Positions 1 through 7,386 of a stretch of DNA of 64,000 bases are shown piece by piece; within the stretch, counting starts at the first letter, position 1, and every line of letters starts with the position of its first letter. The position numbers were made by a program, and so were the translations under genes. Under the pieces are notes generated by a model, which searched no databases, had not been told where the DNA came from, and saw nothing but the letters and a program-made list of their open reading frames with translations. The DNA is from Maribacter huludaoensis. GTDB lineage: Bacteria > Bacteroidota > Bacteroidia > Flavobacteriales > Flavobacteriaceae. The stretch covers positions 586,313 through 650,312 of the forward strand of contig NZ_JARKMS010000001.1 in the NCBI RefSeq assembly GCF_029350945.1, in the 5' to 3' direction.

Positions 1-2802
1 TACCAAGATGTAACGGATACTACGGTGACCGCTCAGTTTAAAGCCGTAGAAGAAACCTTGCCGGATTTCTTGCAGAATGAAGGAACGATATACTTTTTAG
101 CCTGGACGACAACACCTTGGACATTACCTTCCAACACGGCATTGACCGTAGGACCAAAAATTGACTACGTGCTTGTAGAGTCTTATAATCAGTACACTTT
201 TGAGCCAATGAATGTAGTGCTTGCCAAGAATTTGGTAGGTAAACAATTCTCAGGTAAGTTCACGGAGGTAACAGAGAAGTCGGCATTGTTGGAGTATAAA
301 TCTGGCGATAAAAAAATACCTTACTACGTTGTAAAGGAATTTAAGGGAAAAGATCTATTGGAAATAAGATATGAGCAGTTATTGGATTATGTATTGCCAT
401 ATGAAAACGCAGAAAACGCTTTTAGAATTATTGCAGGAGATTTTGTTACCACTGAAGATGGTACGGGTATTGTTCATACCGCGCCAACTTTTGGTGCAGA
501 TGATGCTTTTGTAGCAAAGCAGGCGGTTCCTGAAATACCGCCAATGTTGGTGCTAGATGAAAATGCCAACTTAGTGCCCCTTGTTGACTTACAAGGTAAG
601 TTTAGGCCAGAGTTGAAAGAATTGGGCGGTAAGTACGTAAAGAACGAATATTATGAAGATGGTAAAGCGCCCGAACGTTCAATAGATGTCGAAATTGCCA
701 TTAAACTAAAAGAAGAAAATAAGGCCTTTAAGGTAGAGAAGTATGTACACAGTTACCCTAACTGCTGGCGTACGGATAAGCCCATATTATATTATCCTTT
801 AGATTCTTGGTTCATTAAAGTGACTGATGTTAAGGATAAAATGTTCGGTCTGAACCAAACGATCAACTGGAAGCCAAAAGCAACTGGTGAAGGTAGATTT
901 GGTAATTGGTTGGCAAATGCAAATGATTGGAACCTTTCTAGGTCACGTTATTGGGGTATTCCATTGCCGATCTGGAGAACAGAAGATGGTAAAGAAGAAA
1001 TTATCATAGGTTCCGTAGCTGAACTGAAGTCAGAAATGGCAAAAGCAGTTGAGGCAGGAGTTATGGAAAAGGATATATATGCAGACTTTGTTGTAAACGA
1101 TATGTCCGATGATAACTATGATAAAATAGATTTACATAAGAATATAGTTGATCAGATTACATTAGTATCCGCATCAGGAAAACCAATGAAACGTGAAAGC
1201 GATTTAATTGATGTTTGGTTTGATAGTGGTTCTATGCCCTATGCACAATGGCATTATCCATTTGAGAATAAAGATTTAATAGATGAAGGGAAAACGTTTC
1301 CTGCCGATTTCATTGCAGAAGGGGTTGATCAAACTCGTGGTTGGTTCTATACCTTGCATGCAATTGCAACTATGGTTTTTGATTCTGTTGCTTATAAAAA
1401 TGTAGTATCTAACGGGCTGGTGTTAGATAAGGAAGGTAAAAAAATGTCTAAGCGATTAGGTAATGCCGTAGATCCTTTTGAAACGATGAACGAGCATGGG
1501 GCCGATGCTACAAGATGGTACATGATCAGTAATGCCAACCCTTGGGATAACCTGAAATTTGATACTGAAGGTATAGTGGAGGTCAAGCGTAAGTTCTTCG
1601 GAACTTTATATAATACGTATTCTTTCTTTGGTCTATATGCCAACTTGGATAAATTTACATATACAGAGGCAGATGTGCCAATGGCAGAGCGTACAGAGAT
1701 TGATCGCTGGATTCTTTCCGAGTTGAATTCGTTGATAAAAATTGTAGATACCGCATATGAGGAATATGAGCCTACACGTGCTGCTAGGGCAATTTCAGAA
1801 TTCGTTCAAGAGAACCTTAGTAACTGGTATGTACGTTTGTGTAGAAGACGTTTTTGGAAAGGAGAGTATGCTACAGATAAAATAGCGGCATATCAAACCC
1901 TCTATACCTGTTTAGATGTAGTGGCTAAACTTTCAGCGCCTATTGCACCGTTTTTTATGGATCGTTTATATTTAGATTTAAATAAAGCTACCGTAAAAGA
2001 TGGTTTTGAAAGTGTACACTTGGCAAACTTTCCCGTTGCAGATGAATCACTTATAGATGAAGGTCTTGAGGTAAAAATGCACAAAGCGCAGGTAATATCA
2101 TCTTTGGTATTATCTATTCGTCAGAAAGAGAAGATAAAAGTGCGTCAACCATTACAGAAAATTATGATTCCTGTATTTGATGATAAGGATAGGGAAGAAA
2201 TTGAAGCGGTTTCAGAATTAATTAAATCTGAAGTTAACGTTAAGGAAATTCAATTGTTAGATGATGCTTCTGGTATATTGGTAAAACGTATTAAGCCTAA
2301 TTTCAAGACTTTAGGTCCTAAATTTGGTAAAGAAATGAAGCAGATTGCTCAAGTTGTCAATGGTTTTGATCAGAATGATATCCAAAAAATTGAGCAGGAT
2401 GGCGAATTAACAATCCAATTAGAAAATAAAAGTATTACTTTACAGTTACAGGATGTAGAGATCTCTTCTCAGGATATTGAAGGTTGGATGGTTGCTACCT
2501 CTGGTAAATTAACCGTTGCTTTAGATGTTACGATTAATGAAGAGTTAAGAAATGAAGGTGTTGCAAGAGAGCTGGTAAATAGAATTCAGAACATTAGAAA
2601 AGATTCTGGTTTTGAAGTAACGGATAAAATTGCAATTGAAATATTGAAAGATGGTTTTGTTGAAGTTGCTGTAGAAAACAATTTAGATTATATTAAAACA
2701 GAAACATTAACGGCTAAACTAAATTTTGTAGAAAACTTGAATAAGGGCATGGATATTGCTTTTGATGAGGTAAAGACTAAATTGTTTATTGAAAAATATT
2801 AA
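1..2802 (+). CDS. ileS: Isoleucyl-tRNA synthetase (5'-truncated by window edge)
   Basis: Charges tRNA-Ile with isoleucine in the cytosol. The frame is open from base 1, so the N-terminus with the HIGH motif lies outside the window. Visible are the CP1 editing-domain motif WTTTPWTLPSN near the start, the class I signature GKKMSKRLGN (bases ~1435-1465), the segment NLSRSRYWGIPLPIWR, and an anticodon-binding half followed by a long C-terminal extension. The overall style, including that extension, resembles the larger eukaryote-like IleS2 form usual in Bacteroidota; this is inference. Only three bases separate its stop from the DksA-like gene, so the two are probably co-transcribed. The upstream GTG at 25 is internal and not a start. 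Confidence 0.97.
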   Translation, partial: YQDVTDTTVTAQFKAVEETLPDFLQNEGTIYFLAWTTTPWTLPSNTALTVGPKIDYVLVESYNQYTFEPMNVVLAKNLVGKQFSGKFTEVTEKSALLEYKSGDKKIPYYVVKEFKGKDLLEIRYEQLLDYVLPYENAENAFRIIAGDFVTTEDGTGIVHTAPTFGADDAFVAKQAVPEIPPMLVLDENANLVPLVDLQGKFRPELKELGGKYVKNEYYEDGKAPERSIDVEIAIKLKEENKAFKVEKYVHSYPNCWRTDKPILYYPLDSWFIKVTDVKDKMFGLNQTINWKPKATGEGRFGNWLANANDWNLSRSRYWGIPLPIWRTEDGKEEIIIGSVAELKSEMAKAVEAGVMEKDIYADFVVNDMSDDNYDKIDLHKNIVDQITLVSASGKPMKRESDLIDVWFDSGSMPYAQWHYPFENKDLIDEGKTFPADFIAEGVDQTRGWFYTLHAIATMVFDSVAYKNVVSNGLVLDKEGKKMSKRLGNAVDPFETMNEHGADATRWYMISNANPWDNLKFDTEGIVEVKRKFFGTLYNTYSFFGLYANLDKFTYTEADVPMAERTEIDRWILSELNSLIKIVDTAYEEYEPTRAARAISEFVQENLSNWYVRLCRRRFWKGEYATDKIAAYQTLYTCLDVVAKLSAPIAPFFMDRLYLDLNKATVKDGFESVHLANFPVADESLIDEGLEVKMHKAQVISSLVLSIRQKEKIKVRQPLQKIMIPVFDDKDREEIEAVSELIKSEVNVKEIQLLDDASGILVKRIKPNFKTLGPKFGKEMKQIAQVVNGFDQNDIQKIEQDGELTIQLENKSITLQLQDVEISSQDIEGWMVATSGKLTVALDVTINEELRNEGVARELVNRIQNIRKDSGFEVTDKIAIEILKDGFVEVAVENNLDYIKTETLTAKLNFVENLNKGMDIAFDEVKTKLFIEKY

Positions 2803-2805
2803 AGT

Positions 2806-3189
2806 ATGGCAGAAGATTTAAAAGTGAGGTATTCTGACAAAGATTTGGCAGAATTCAAAGTATTGATAGAAGAAAAGATAGAAAAGGCCAAAAGTCATTT
2901 AGAGCTTTTGAAAAGTGCTTATATGAACGACGGTAATAATGGTACGGATGATACGTCTCCTACCTTTAAAGCTTTTGAAGAAGGTTCTGAAACTATGAGC
3001 AAAGAGGCAAATACCCAATTGGCTATTAGGCAAGAAAAGTTTATTCGTGATCTTAAAAATGCAATGTTACGTATAGAAAACAAGACCTTTGGTATATGTC
3101 GTGTAACAGGAAAGTTGATTAATAAAGAGCGATTGAAACTTGTTCCACATGCTACTTTAAGTATTGAAGCTAAGAATATGCAATCATAA
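2806..3189 (+). CDS. TraR/DksA-family regulator with degenerate zinc finger
   Basis: A 127-aa DksA-like protein, expected to bind RNA polymerase through its secondary channel. The first ~85 residues are charged and helical (coiled-coil-like), and the C-terminal block has the DksA finger layout, FGICRVTGKLINKERLKLVP. Only one cysteine (C98) remains of the usual four; the partner positions hold threonine and other residues, so zinc binding is unlikely. I recall the same CRVTGKLI form from other Flavobacteriia, which makes it a lineage variant and not a sequencing error. It follows ileS by 3 bp and ends just before a strong terminator. The tip aspartates of E. coli DksA cannot be matched confidently by eye. 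Confidence 0.9.
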   Translation: MAEDLKVRYSDKDLAEFKVLIEEKIEKAKSHLELLKSAYMNDGNNGTDDTSPTFKAFEEGSETMSKEANTQLAIRQEKFIRDLKNAMLRIENKTFGICRVTGKLINKERLKLVPHATLSIEAKNMQS

Positions 3190-3191
3190 TT

Positions 3192-3215
3192 AAAACGCCT
3201 CTAGGGGCGTTTTTT
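3192..3215 (+). terminator. Intrinsic terminator after ileS-dksA
   Basis: Stem AAAACGCC/GGCGTTTT with a 6-base loop followed by a T run, starting three bases after the stop of the DksA-like gene. Confidence 0.9.
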
Positions 3216-3227
3216 AATAGTCTTTAA

Positions 3228-3848
3228 TTGAAAGGTTCCCTATTATATTTTATGCTTCTGCTTTCTTTTGGGTTATGTGCCCAAAAGAAGGTGTATAAAA
3301 ATGTATTGGCGGATAACATTGGTCTAATTCAGGTAGATGCTACTAATTGCTTCATAGTAGAGATTCATACGGGCAATAGTAACAGGGTTAGCATTGAGGC
3401 TGAAATGGAAGGGGAGTATAGCAAAGATTTGGAGCTAGAAGTTTCAACGAACGGTAATACACTTATTGTGGATACGGTCTTTGCACCAAATTTTAAAAAC
3501 CCCAATGATAAACTTAGTGCCCATAAGGTAATTTCTATTGCGCTACGATTAACCTTGCCATCTTATAAGAATTTAGAAATTTTTGGCACAAATACCAGAG
3601 TAGTTTTAGATGGTACGTATAAAGATTTGCAGGTATCTCTAGCAGATGGCAACTGTATGCTGAACAACATAATTGCCAACGCGGAGATAAAAACGCAAAG
3701 TGGTAATATTAAGGTGTATTCCACAGGGGCTACTATTGATGCCATAAGTAAATATGGGGTAGTTTCCTCCAATAAAATACCGAAAGGAAATTCATCTTTA
3801 AAACTACAGACCGTAACCGGAAATATTGATCTCTTTAAAACCGAATAA
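3228..3848 (+). CDS. Exported protein with DUF4097-like beta repeats
   Basis: A 206-aa protein of unknown function. The N-terminus (KGSLLYFMLLLSFGLCAQ) is a signal peptide, so the product is exported. The remainder is built of short alternating beta-strand segments with recurring G-N-x-K/D-L turns near the end (SGNIKVYS, TGNIDLF), as in DUF4097/GIN-type putative adhesins; that link is tentative. The best start is TTG at 3228, which directly follows an in-frame stop and gives the full signal peptide; an ATG at 3252 would leave only a stub. It lies between the DksA terminator and lspA, interrupting what is often a compact ileS-dksA-lspA order in this phylum. Confidence 0.75.
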   Translation: MKGSLLYFMLLLSFGLCAQKKVYKNVLADNIGLIQVDATNCFIVEIHTGNSNRVSIEAEMEGEYSKDLELEVSTNGNTLIVDTVFAPNFKNPNDKLSAHKVISIALRLTLPSYKNLEIFGTNTRVVLDGTYKDLQVSLADGNCMLNNIIANAEIKTQSGNIKVYSTGATIDAISKYGVVSSNKIPKGNSSLKLQTVTGNIDLFKTE

Positions 3849-3854
3849 TATTTA

Positions 3855-3862
3855 TATTTTTG
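3855..3862 (+). promoter_or_regulatory. Candidate -7 box (TATTTTTG) for lspA
   Basis: Matches the Bacteroidota TAnnTTTG -7 consensus, 20 bases before the lspA ATG. A TTG at 3826-3828 is a possible -33 element, but the 26-base spacer is longer than usual. Confidence 0.4.
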
Positions 3863-3881
3863 CGCTCATTGATGAAAGCCC

Positions 3882-4553
3882 ATGAACATTAAAAAGTCTG
3901 TCCTATTTATTTTATTGATTTTAATAATTGATCAATGGAGTAAGATTTATATAAAAACCAATTTCGTATTGGGTGAGTCGGTTGAGGTATTTAGCTGGTT
4001 TAAAATTTTATTTATTGAAAATGAAGGTGCTGCTTGGGGTGCAAAACTAAGCGACGTATTACCTATATCCGATGATATAGGAAAGTTGGTATTGACCGTA
4101 TTTAGGTTGTTTGCAATTTTTGGTATTGGGTATTGGCTTTTTGATGTTATTAAAAAGAAAGCATCAAATACCTTAATTTGGGCAGTGTCCCTAATTTTTG
4201 CCGGAGCCTTGGGAAATATTCTAGATTCTGTTTTTTACGGGGCAATATTCAATGAAAGTTATAATGAAGTAGCAACGTTATTTTCTGATGAGCCTTATGG
4301 TAAGTTGTTTTATGGTAAAGTAGTGGATATGTTATATTTTCCTATGGTAGACTCTACATGGCCAACTTGGATGCCTATGGTGGGCGGTCAAAATTTTAGA
4401 TTTTTTGAACCTGTATTCAATATTGCCGATACGGCAATAAGTACAGGTGTTGGTATATTGTTGGTTTTTAATAAAAGAGCTTTCAACAAAGAAGAAGAGT
4501 TGTCAACTAATGACAATGAGATTTTAGAGAATCAAGAAGTTTTAAAAGAATAG
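3882..4553 (+). CDS. lspA: Lipoprotein signal peptidase (SPase II)
   Basis: Inner-membrane aspartyl protease that removes signal peptides from prolipoproteins; the window itself encodes several lipoproteins. Hydrophobic helices run through the N-terminus and residues ~70-90, ~98-115 and ~180-197. The catalytic pair is visible as D149 in VVDMLYFP and D183 in FNIADTAIS. At 223 aa it is longer than the ~165-aa enterobacterial enzyme: there are extra residues between the second and third helices and around 120-145, plus an acidic C-terminal tail, as in other Bacteroidota versions. Its last 22 bases overlap the 3' end of the convergent cyclo-ligase gene. Confidence 0.95.
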   Translation: MNIKKSVLFILLILIIDQWSKIYIKTNFVLGESVEVFSWFKILFIENEGAAWGAKLSDVLPISDDIGKLVLTVFRLFAIFGIGYWLFDVIKKKASNTLIWAVSLIFAGALGNILDSVFYGAIFNESYNEVATLFSDEPYGKLFYGKVVDMLYFPMVDSTWPTWMPMVGGQNFRFFEPVFNIADTAISTGVGILLVFNKRAFNKEEELSTNDNEILENQEVLKE

Positions 4554-5101
4554 ATTTTTTTAGGGGTAATACAGTAGTCTAATGGTATGTCTGTACTATC
4601 TACGTCTTCTATGCTATCTTCAGCTTCAAAAAAAGAAAGACCTATTTTTATTACGTCATCTTTACATTCGTTTAAAAAACGGTCATAATAACCTTTTCCA
4701 TATCCTATTCTATTTCCTTGCTTGTCAAAAGCTAAAAGAGGAATAAAAACAACATCTATTTTATGCGGTTCTATTGTAATACCATCTACAGGTTCAGGTA
4801 TATTTAGACTGTTGTTGATGAATTTGGTATTATCTGTAAGTAAATAATGTTCTAAGGCAGTGTCTGAAATAATTTTGGGAACTATAACATTTTTATCCAA
4901 ACCTAAAAGTACTGAAATAATACCTTCTGTATCTATTTCAGATTTTTGTTTTATAGGAAGGTAAATATGAAAATATAGATAATTCCATATTGGTAATTGC
5001 AAAACTGAATTTGCGATTACTATACTTTCAGAAGATATTTGAGAGGGTTTTAGGGAACTACGAAGTTTAATATATTTTATACGTAAATCTTTCTTCAACA
5101 T
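4532..5101 (-). CDS. 5-formyltetrahydrofolate cyclo-ligase
   Basis: Converts 5-formyl-THF to 5,10-methenyl-THF using ATP, feeding the one-carbon pool in the cytosol. The 189-aa length is normal for the family. The signature RIGYGKGYYDRFL is present at about residues 131-143, and the N-terminus has the lysine/arginine-rich start typical of the family (LKKDLRIKYIKLRSSL). The ATG at 5101 is the natural start. It is convergent with lspA, with a 22-bp overlap of coding sequence, so the two 3' ends are mutually antisense. No terminator was seen. Confidence 0.93.
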   Translation of the reverse strand: MLKKDLRIKYIKLRSSLKPSQISSESIVIANSVLQLPIWNYLYFHIYLPIKQKSEIDTEGIISVLLGLDKNVIVPKIISDTALEHYLLTDNTKFINNSLNIPEPVDGITIEPHKIDVVFIPLLAFDKQGNRIGYGKGYYDRFLNECKDDVIKIGLSFFEAEDSIEDVDSTDIPLDYCITPKKIYSFKTS

Positions 5102-5134
5102 AGTGAAGTGAATTTAACATACTTATATTTTAAA

Positions 5135-5221
5135 TTATTCTTTACCTGCAACAGCAAAAAATACTTTAAAAAATAACATTAAAATAAGGTAAGTTCCTAA
5201 AGTGATGATGTAACTATCCAT
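5135..5221 (-). CDS. Possible 28-aa single-span membrane microprotein
   Basis: ATG at 5221 to TAA at 5135 encodes a short peptide that starts MDSYIITLGTYLILML and ends FFAVAGKE, a single hydrophobic helix with a charged tail. It sits alone downstream of a possible regulatory repeat and upstream of the cyclo-ligase gene on the same strand. The composition (one helix, charged C-terminus) fits real membrane microproteins, but in AT-rich DNA such frames arise by chance. No family is recognised. Confidence 0.35.
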   Translation of the reverse strand: MDSYIITLGTYLILMLFFKVFFAVAGKE

Positions 5222-5296
5222 AATCTAAAATTTGTAAATGGGCTAATAATTGTTGTTGTTGTGTTAAAAATAGGTAAAATAATTAATATAACATCC

Positions 5297-5334
5297 TTGA
5301 AATGCACTTTTTTATCGTTGAAATGCATTTTTTT
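5297..5334. repeat. Tandem 17-bp direct repeat, 21-bp spacing
   Basis: Two copies of TTGAAATGCAyTTTTTT (5297-5313 and 5318-5334) differ at one base and start 21 bp apart, i.e. two helical turns. It lies 76 bp upstream of the 28-codon minus-strand frame and 259 bp before uvrC, so it may be a regulator binding site. Confidence 0.5.
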
Positions 5335-5535
5335 AAAATAAAATTAACACTTTCATTCATATAACGAAACAAAATATCAATTAATTGCCTGAAAATCAAA
5401 GTTTTAAATATATGTAATTTTTATTGGATTATGAATGCCATAAATTAAGAATAGTAAAATTATTTATATCAAAATATAAGGGTGTCTAAAATATCGAATT
5501 GATAAACGGTTAAAAAGTGTTTTGTGCTAACAAAA

Positions 5536-5543
5536 TAACTTTG
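5536..5543 (+). promoter_or_regulatory. Candidate -7 box (TAACTTTG) for uvrC
   Basis: Matches TAnnTTTG and lies 50 bases before the uvrC ATG. No TTG is found at the usual spacing, so the assignment is weak. Confidence 0.35.
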
Positions 5544-5592
5544 AGGTACAATCTAAAATGGCATATAAACACTAATTTAGTAGTATTGAATT

Positions 5593-7386
5593 ATGACAGA
5601 GATTCCTATAAAAATACAGTTAAGTGCATTACCTAATAGTCCGGGAGTTTACCAATTCTATGATAGCAGTGACGGTATATTATATGTAGGTAAGGCAAAA
5701 AATTTAAAAAAGCGTGTTTCCTCATACTTTACCAAGAACCACGAGTATGGTAAAACTAGGGTTCTGGTAAAGAAGATTCGTTCCATAAAGCACATAGTCG
5801 TGCCAACGGAATCTGATGCTCTTTTATTGGAAAATAATTTGATCAAGGAGTTAAGGCCCAGATATAACGTTTTGTTGAAAGATGACAAATCTTATCCTTG
5901 GTTATGTCTTAAAAACGAAAGATTTCCAAGGTTATTTCCAACAAGAAGGGTAATTAAAGATGGATCTGAATATTTTGGACCGTACACCAGTATGAAAACG
6001 GTTCGGGTTTTATTGGATTTGATTAAAAGTGTTTATCCGTTAAGAACATGCAATTATGATCTATCTGCCGAGAAAATCAATGCAGGTAAATTTAAGGTAT
6101 GCCTAGAATATCATTTGGGTAACTGTAAAGGACCATGTGAAGGGCATCAGTCAATATCGGAATATGATCGTCAAATAGAAGACATTCGGGAAATTGTAAA
6201 AGGTAATTTTAAGTCGTCAATAGCCTATTTTAAAAGCCAGATGAAAGCTCTGGCAGAAGAAATGAAATTTGAAGAAGCGCAAAAGGTAAAGGATAAAATT
6301 GATGTTTTAGAGAACTACCAGGTAAAATCTACCATTGTAAATCCTAAGATCAGTAATGTAGATGTGTTCAGTATAATCTCGGATAATTCTTTTGCATATG
6401 TTAATTTTCTTCAATTGGCACATGGGTCTATAATAAGGTCCCATACAATGGAAATCAAGAAGAAACTTGAAGAGAAAGATGAAGATTTGCTTGAGCTGGC
6501 TATTGTAGAGATTAGGGAAAGGTTTAAATCAGATTCAAAAGAACTTTATGTACCCTTTGATATAGCCGTGTCACCAGGGTTAAAAGTAACAGTGCCCAAG
6601 TTGGGGGATAAGAAACGAATTCTTGATTTGTCTGAGCGAAATGCCAAATTCTTTAGGCAGGAGCGTTTTAATCAGATTAAGATTATTGATCCCGATCGTC
6701 ATACCAATAGAATAATGGCCCAAATGAAAAAAGATCTTCGTTTATCGGCTGAACCTAGACATATTGAATGTTTTGATAATAGTAATATTCAAGGTAGCAA
6801 TCCTGTAGCGGCATGTGTTGTTTTTAAGGACGGTAAACCTTCAAAAAAAGAGTACAGACATTATAATATAAAGACGGTTACCGGTCCGGATGATTTTGCT
6901 TCAATGGAAGAAGTGGTGTATCGTAGGTATAAAAGACTACAAGAAGAACTACGGCCATTACCGCAATTAGTTGTTATTGATGGGGGTAAGGGCCAATTAT
7001 CATCGGCTTTAAAGAGTTTGGACCTTTTAGGTTTAAGAGGTAAAATTGCTATAGTGGGTATAGCTAAAAGGTTAGAGGAGATATATTTTCCTGAAGACCC
7101 TATACCTTTATATCTGGATAAGAAATCTGAAAGTCTTAAAATAATTCAGTATTTACGAAATGAAGCCCATAGATTTGGTATAACGTTTCATAGAAATAAA
7201 AGAAGCAAGGGGGCTATTAATTCTGAATTGGAAGGTATAGACGGTGTAGGTGAAAAGACAGCGCAGCAGTTATTAAAAAAATTCAAATCGGTAAAACGCA
7301 TAAAAGAAGCTTCCGTTGAAAGTTTAAGTTTAGAGGTAGGAGCGTCCAAAGCAAAAAAAATATATGAATCTTTTCGTAAAAAATAG
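5593..7386 (+). CDS. uvrC: UvrABC excision nuclease subunit C
   Basis: Makes both incisions around DNA lesions in nucleotide excision repair. Domains in order: GIY-YIG nuclease (residues ~12-95, with PGVYQFYD and ILYVGKAKNLKKRV), cysteine-bearing middle region (CNYD, CLEYHLGNCKGPCEG), UVR motif (~205-240, MKFEEAQKVKDKI), RNase H-like nuclease domain (ECFDNSNIQGSNPVAACVVF and VIDGGKGQL), and a C-terminal helix-hairpin-helix pair (~548-595, IDGVGEKTAQQLLKKFKSV). The 597-aa length is normal. The 3' end overlaps the next gene if that gene uses its longest frame. Confidence 0.97.
   Translation: MTEIPIKIQLSALPNSPGVYQFYDSSDGILYVGKAKNLKKRVSSYFTKNHEYGKTRVLVKKIRSIKHIVVPTESDALLLENNLIKELRPRYNVLLKDDKSYPWLCLKNERFPRLFPTRRVIKDGSEYFGPYTSMKTVRVLLDLIKSVYPLRTCNYDLSAEKINAGKFKVCLEYHLGNCKGPCEGHQSISEYDRQIEDIREIVKGNFKSSIAYFKSQMKALAEEMKFEEAQKVKDKIDVLENYQVKSTIVNPKISNVDVFSIISDNSFAYVNFLQLAHGSIIRSHTMEIKKKLEEKDEDLLELAIVEIRERFKSDSKELYVPFDIAVSPGLKVTVPKLGDKKRILDLSERNAKFFRQERFNQIKIIDPDRHTNRIMAQMKKDLRLSAEPRHIECFDNSNIQGSNPVAACVVFKDGKPSKKEYRHYNIKTVTGPDDFASMEEVVYRRYKRLQEELRPLPQLVVIDGGKGQLSSALKSLDLLGLRGKIAIVGIAKRLEEIYFPEDPIPLYLDKKSESLKIIQYLRNEAHRFGITFHRNKRSKGAINSELEGIDGVGEKTAQQLLKKFKSVKRIKEASVESLSLEVGASKAKKIYESFRKK

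Larger units (their letters stand above)
5102..5592. other. Very AT-rich intergenic region before uvrC
   Basis: About 490 bases. It holds a possible 28-codon gene on the minus strand (5135-5221), a tandem 17-bp direct repeat (5297-5334) and a -7-like box (5536-5543). I see no tRNA, hairpin terminator or longer reading frame in the remainder. Confidence 0.6.
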
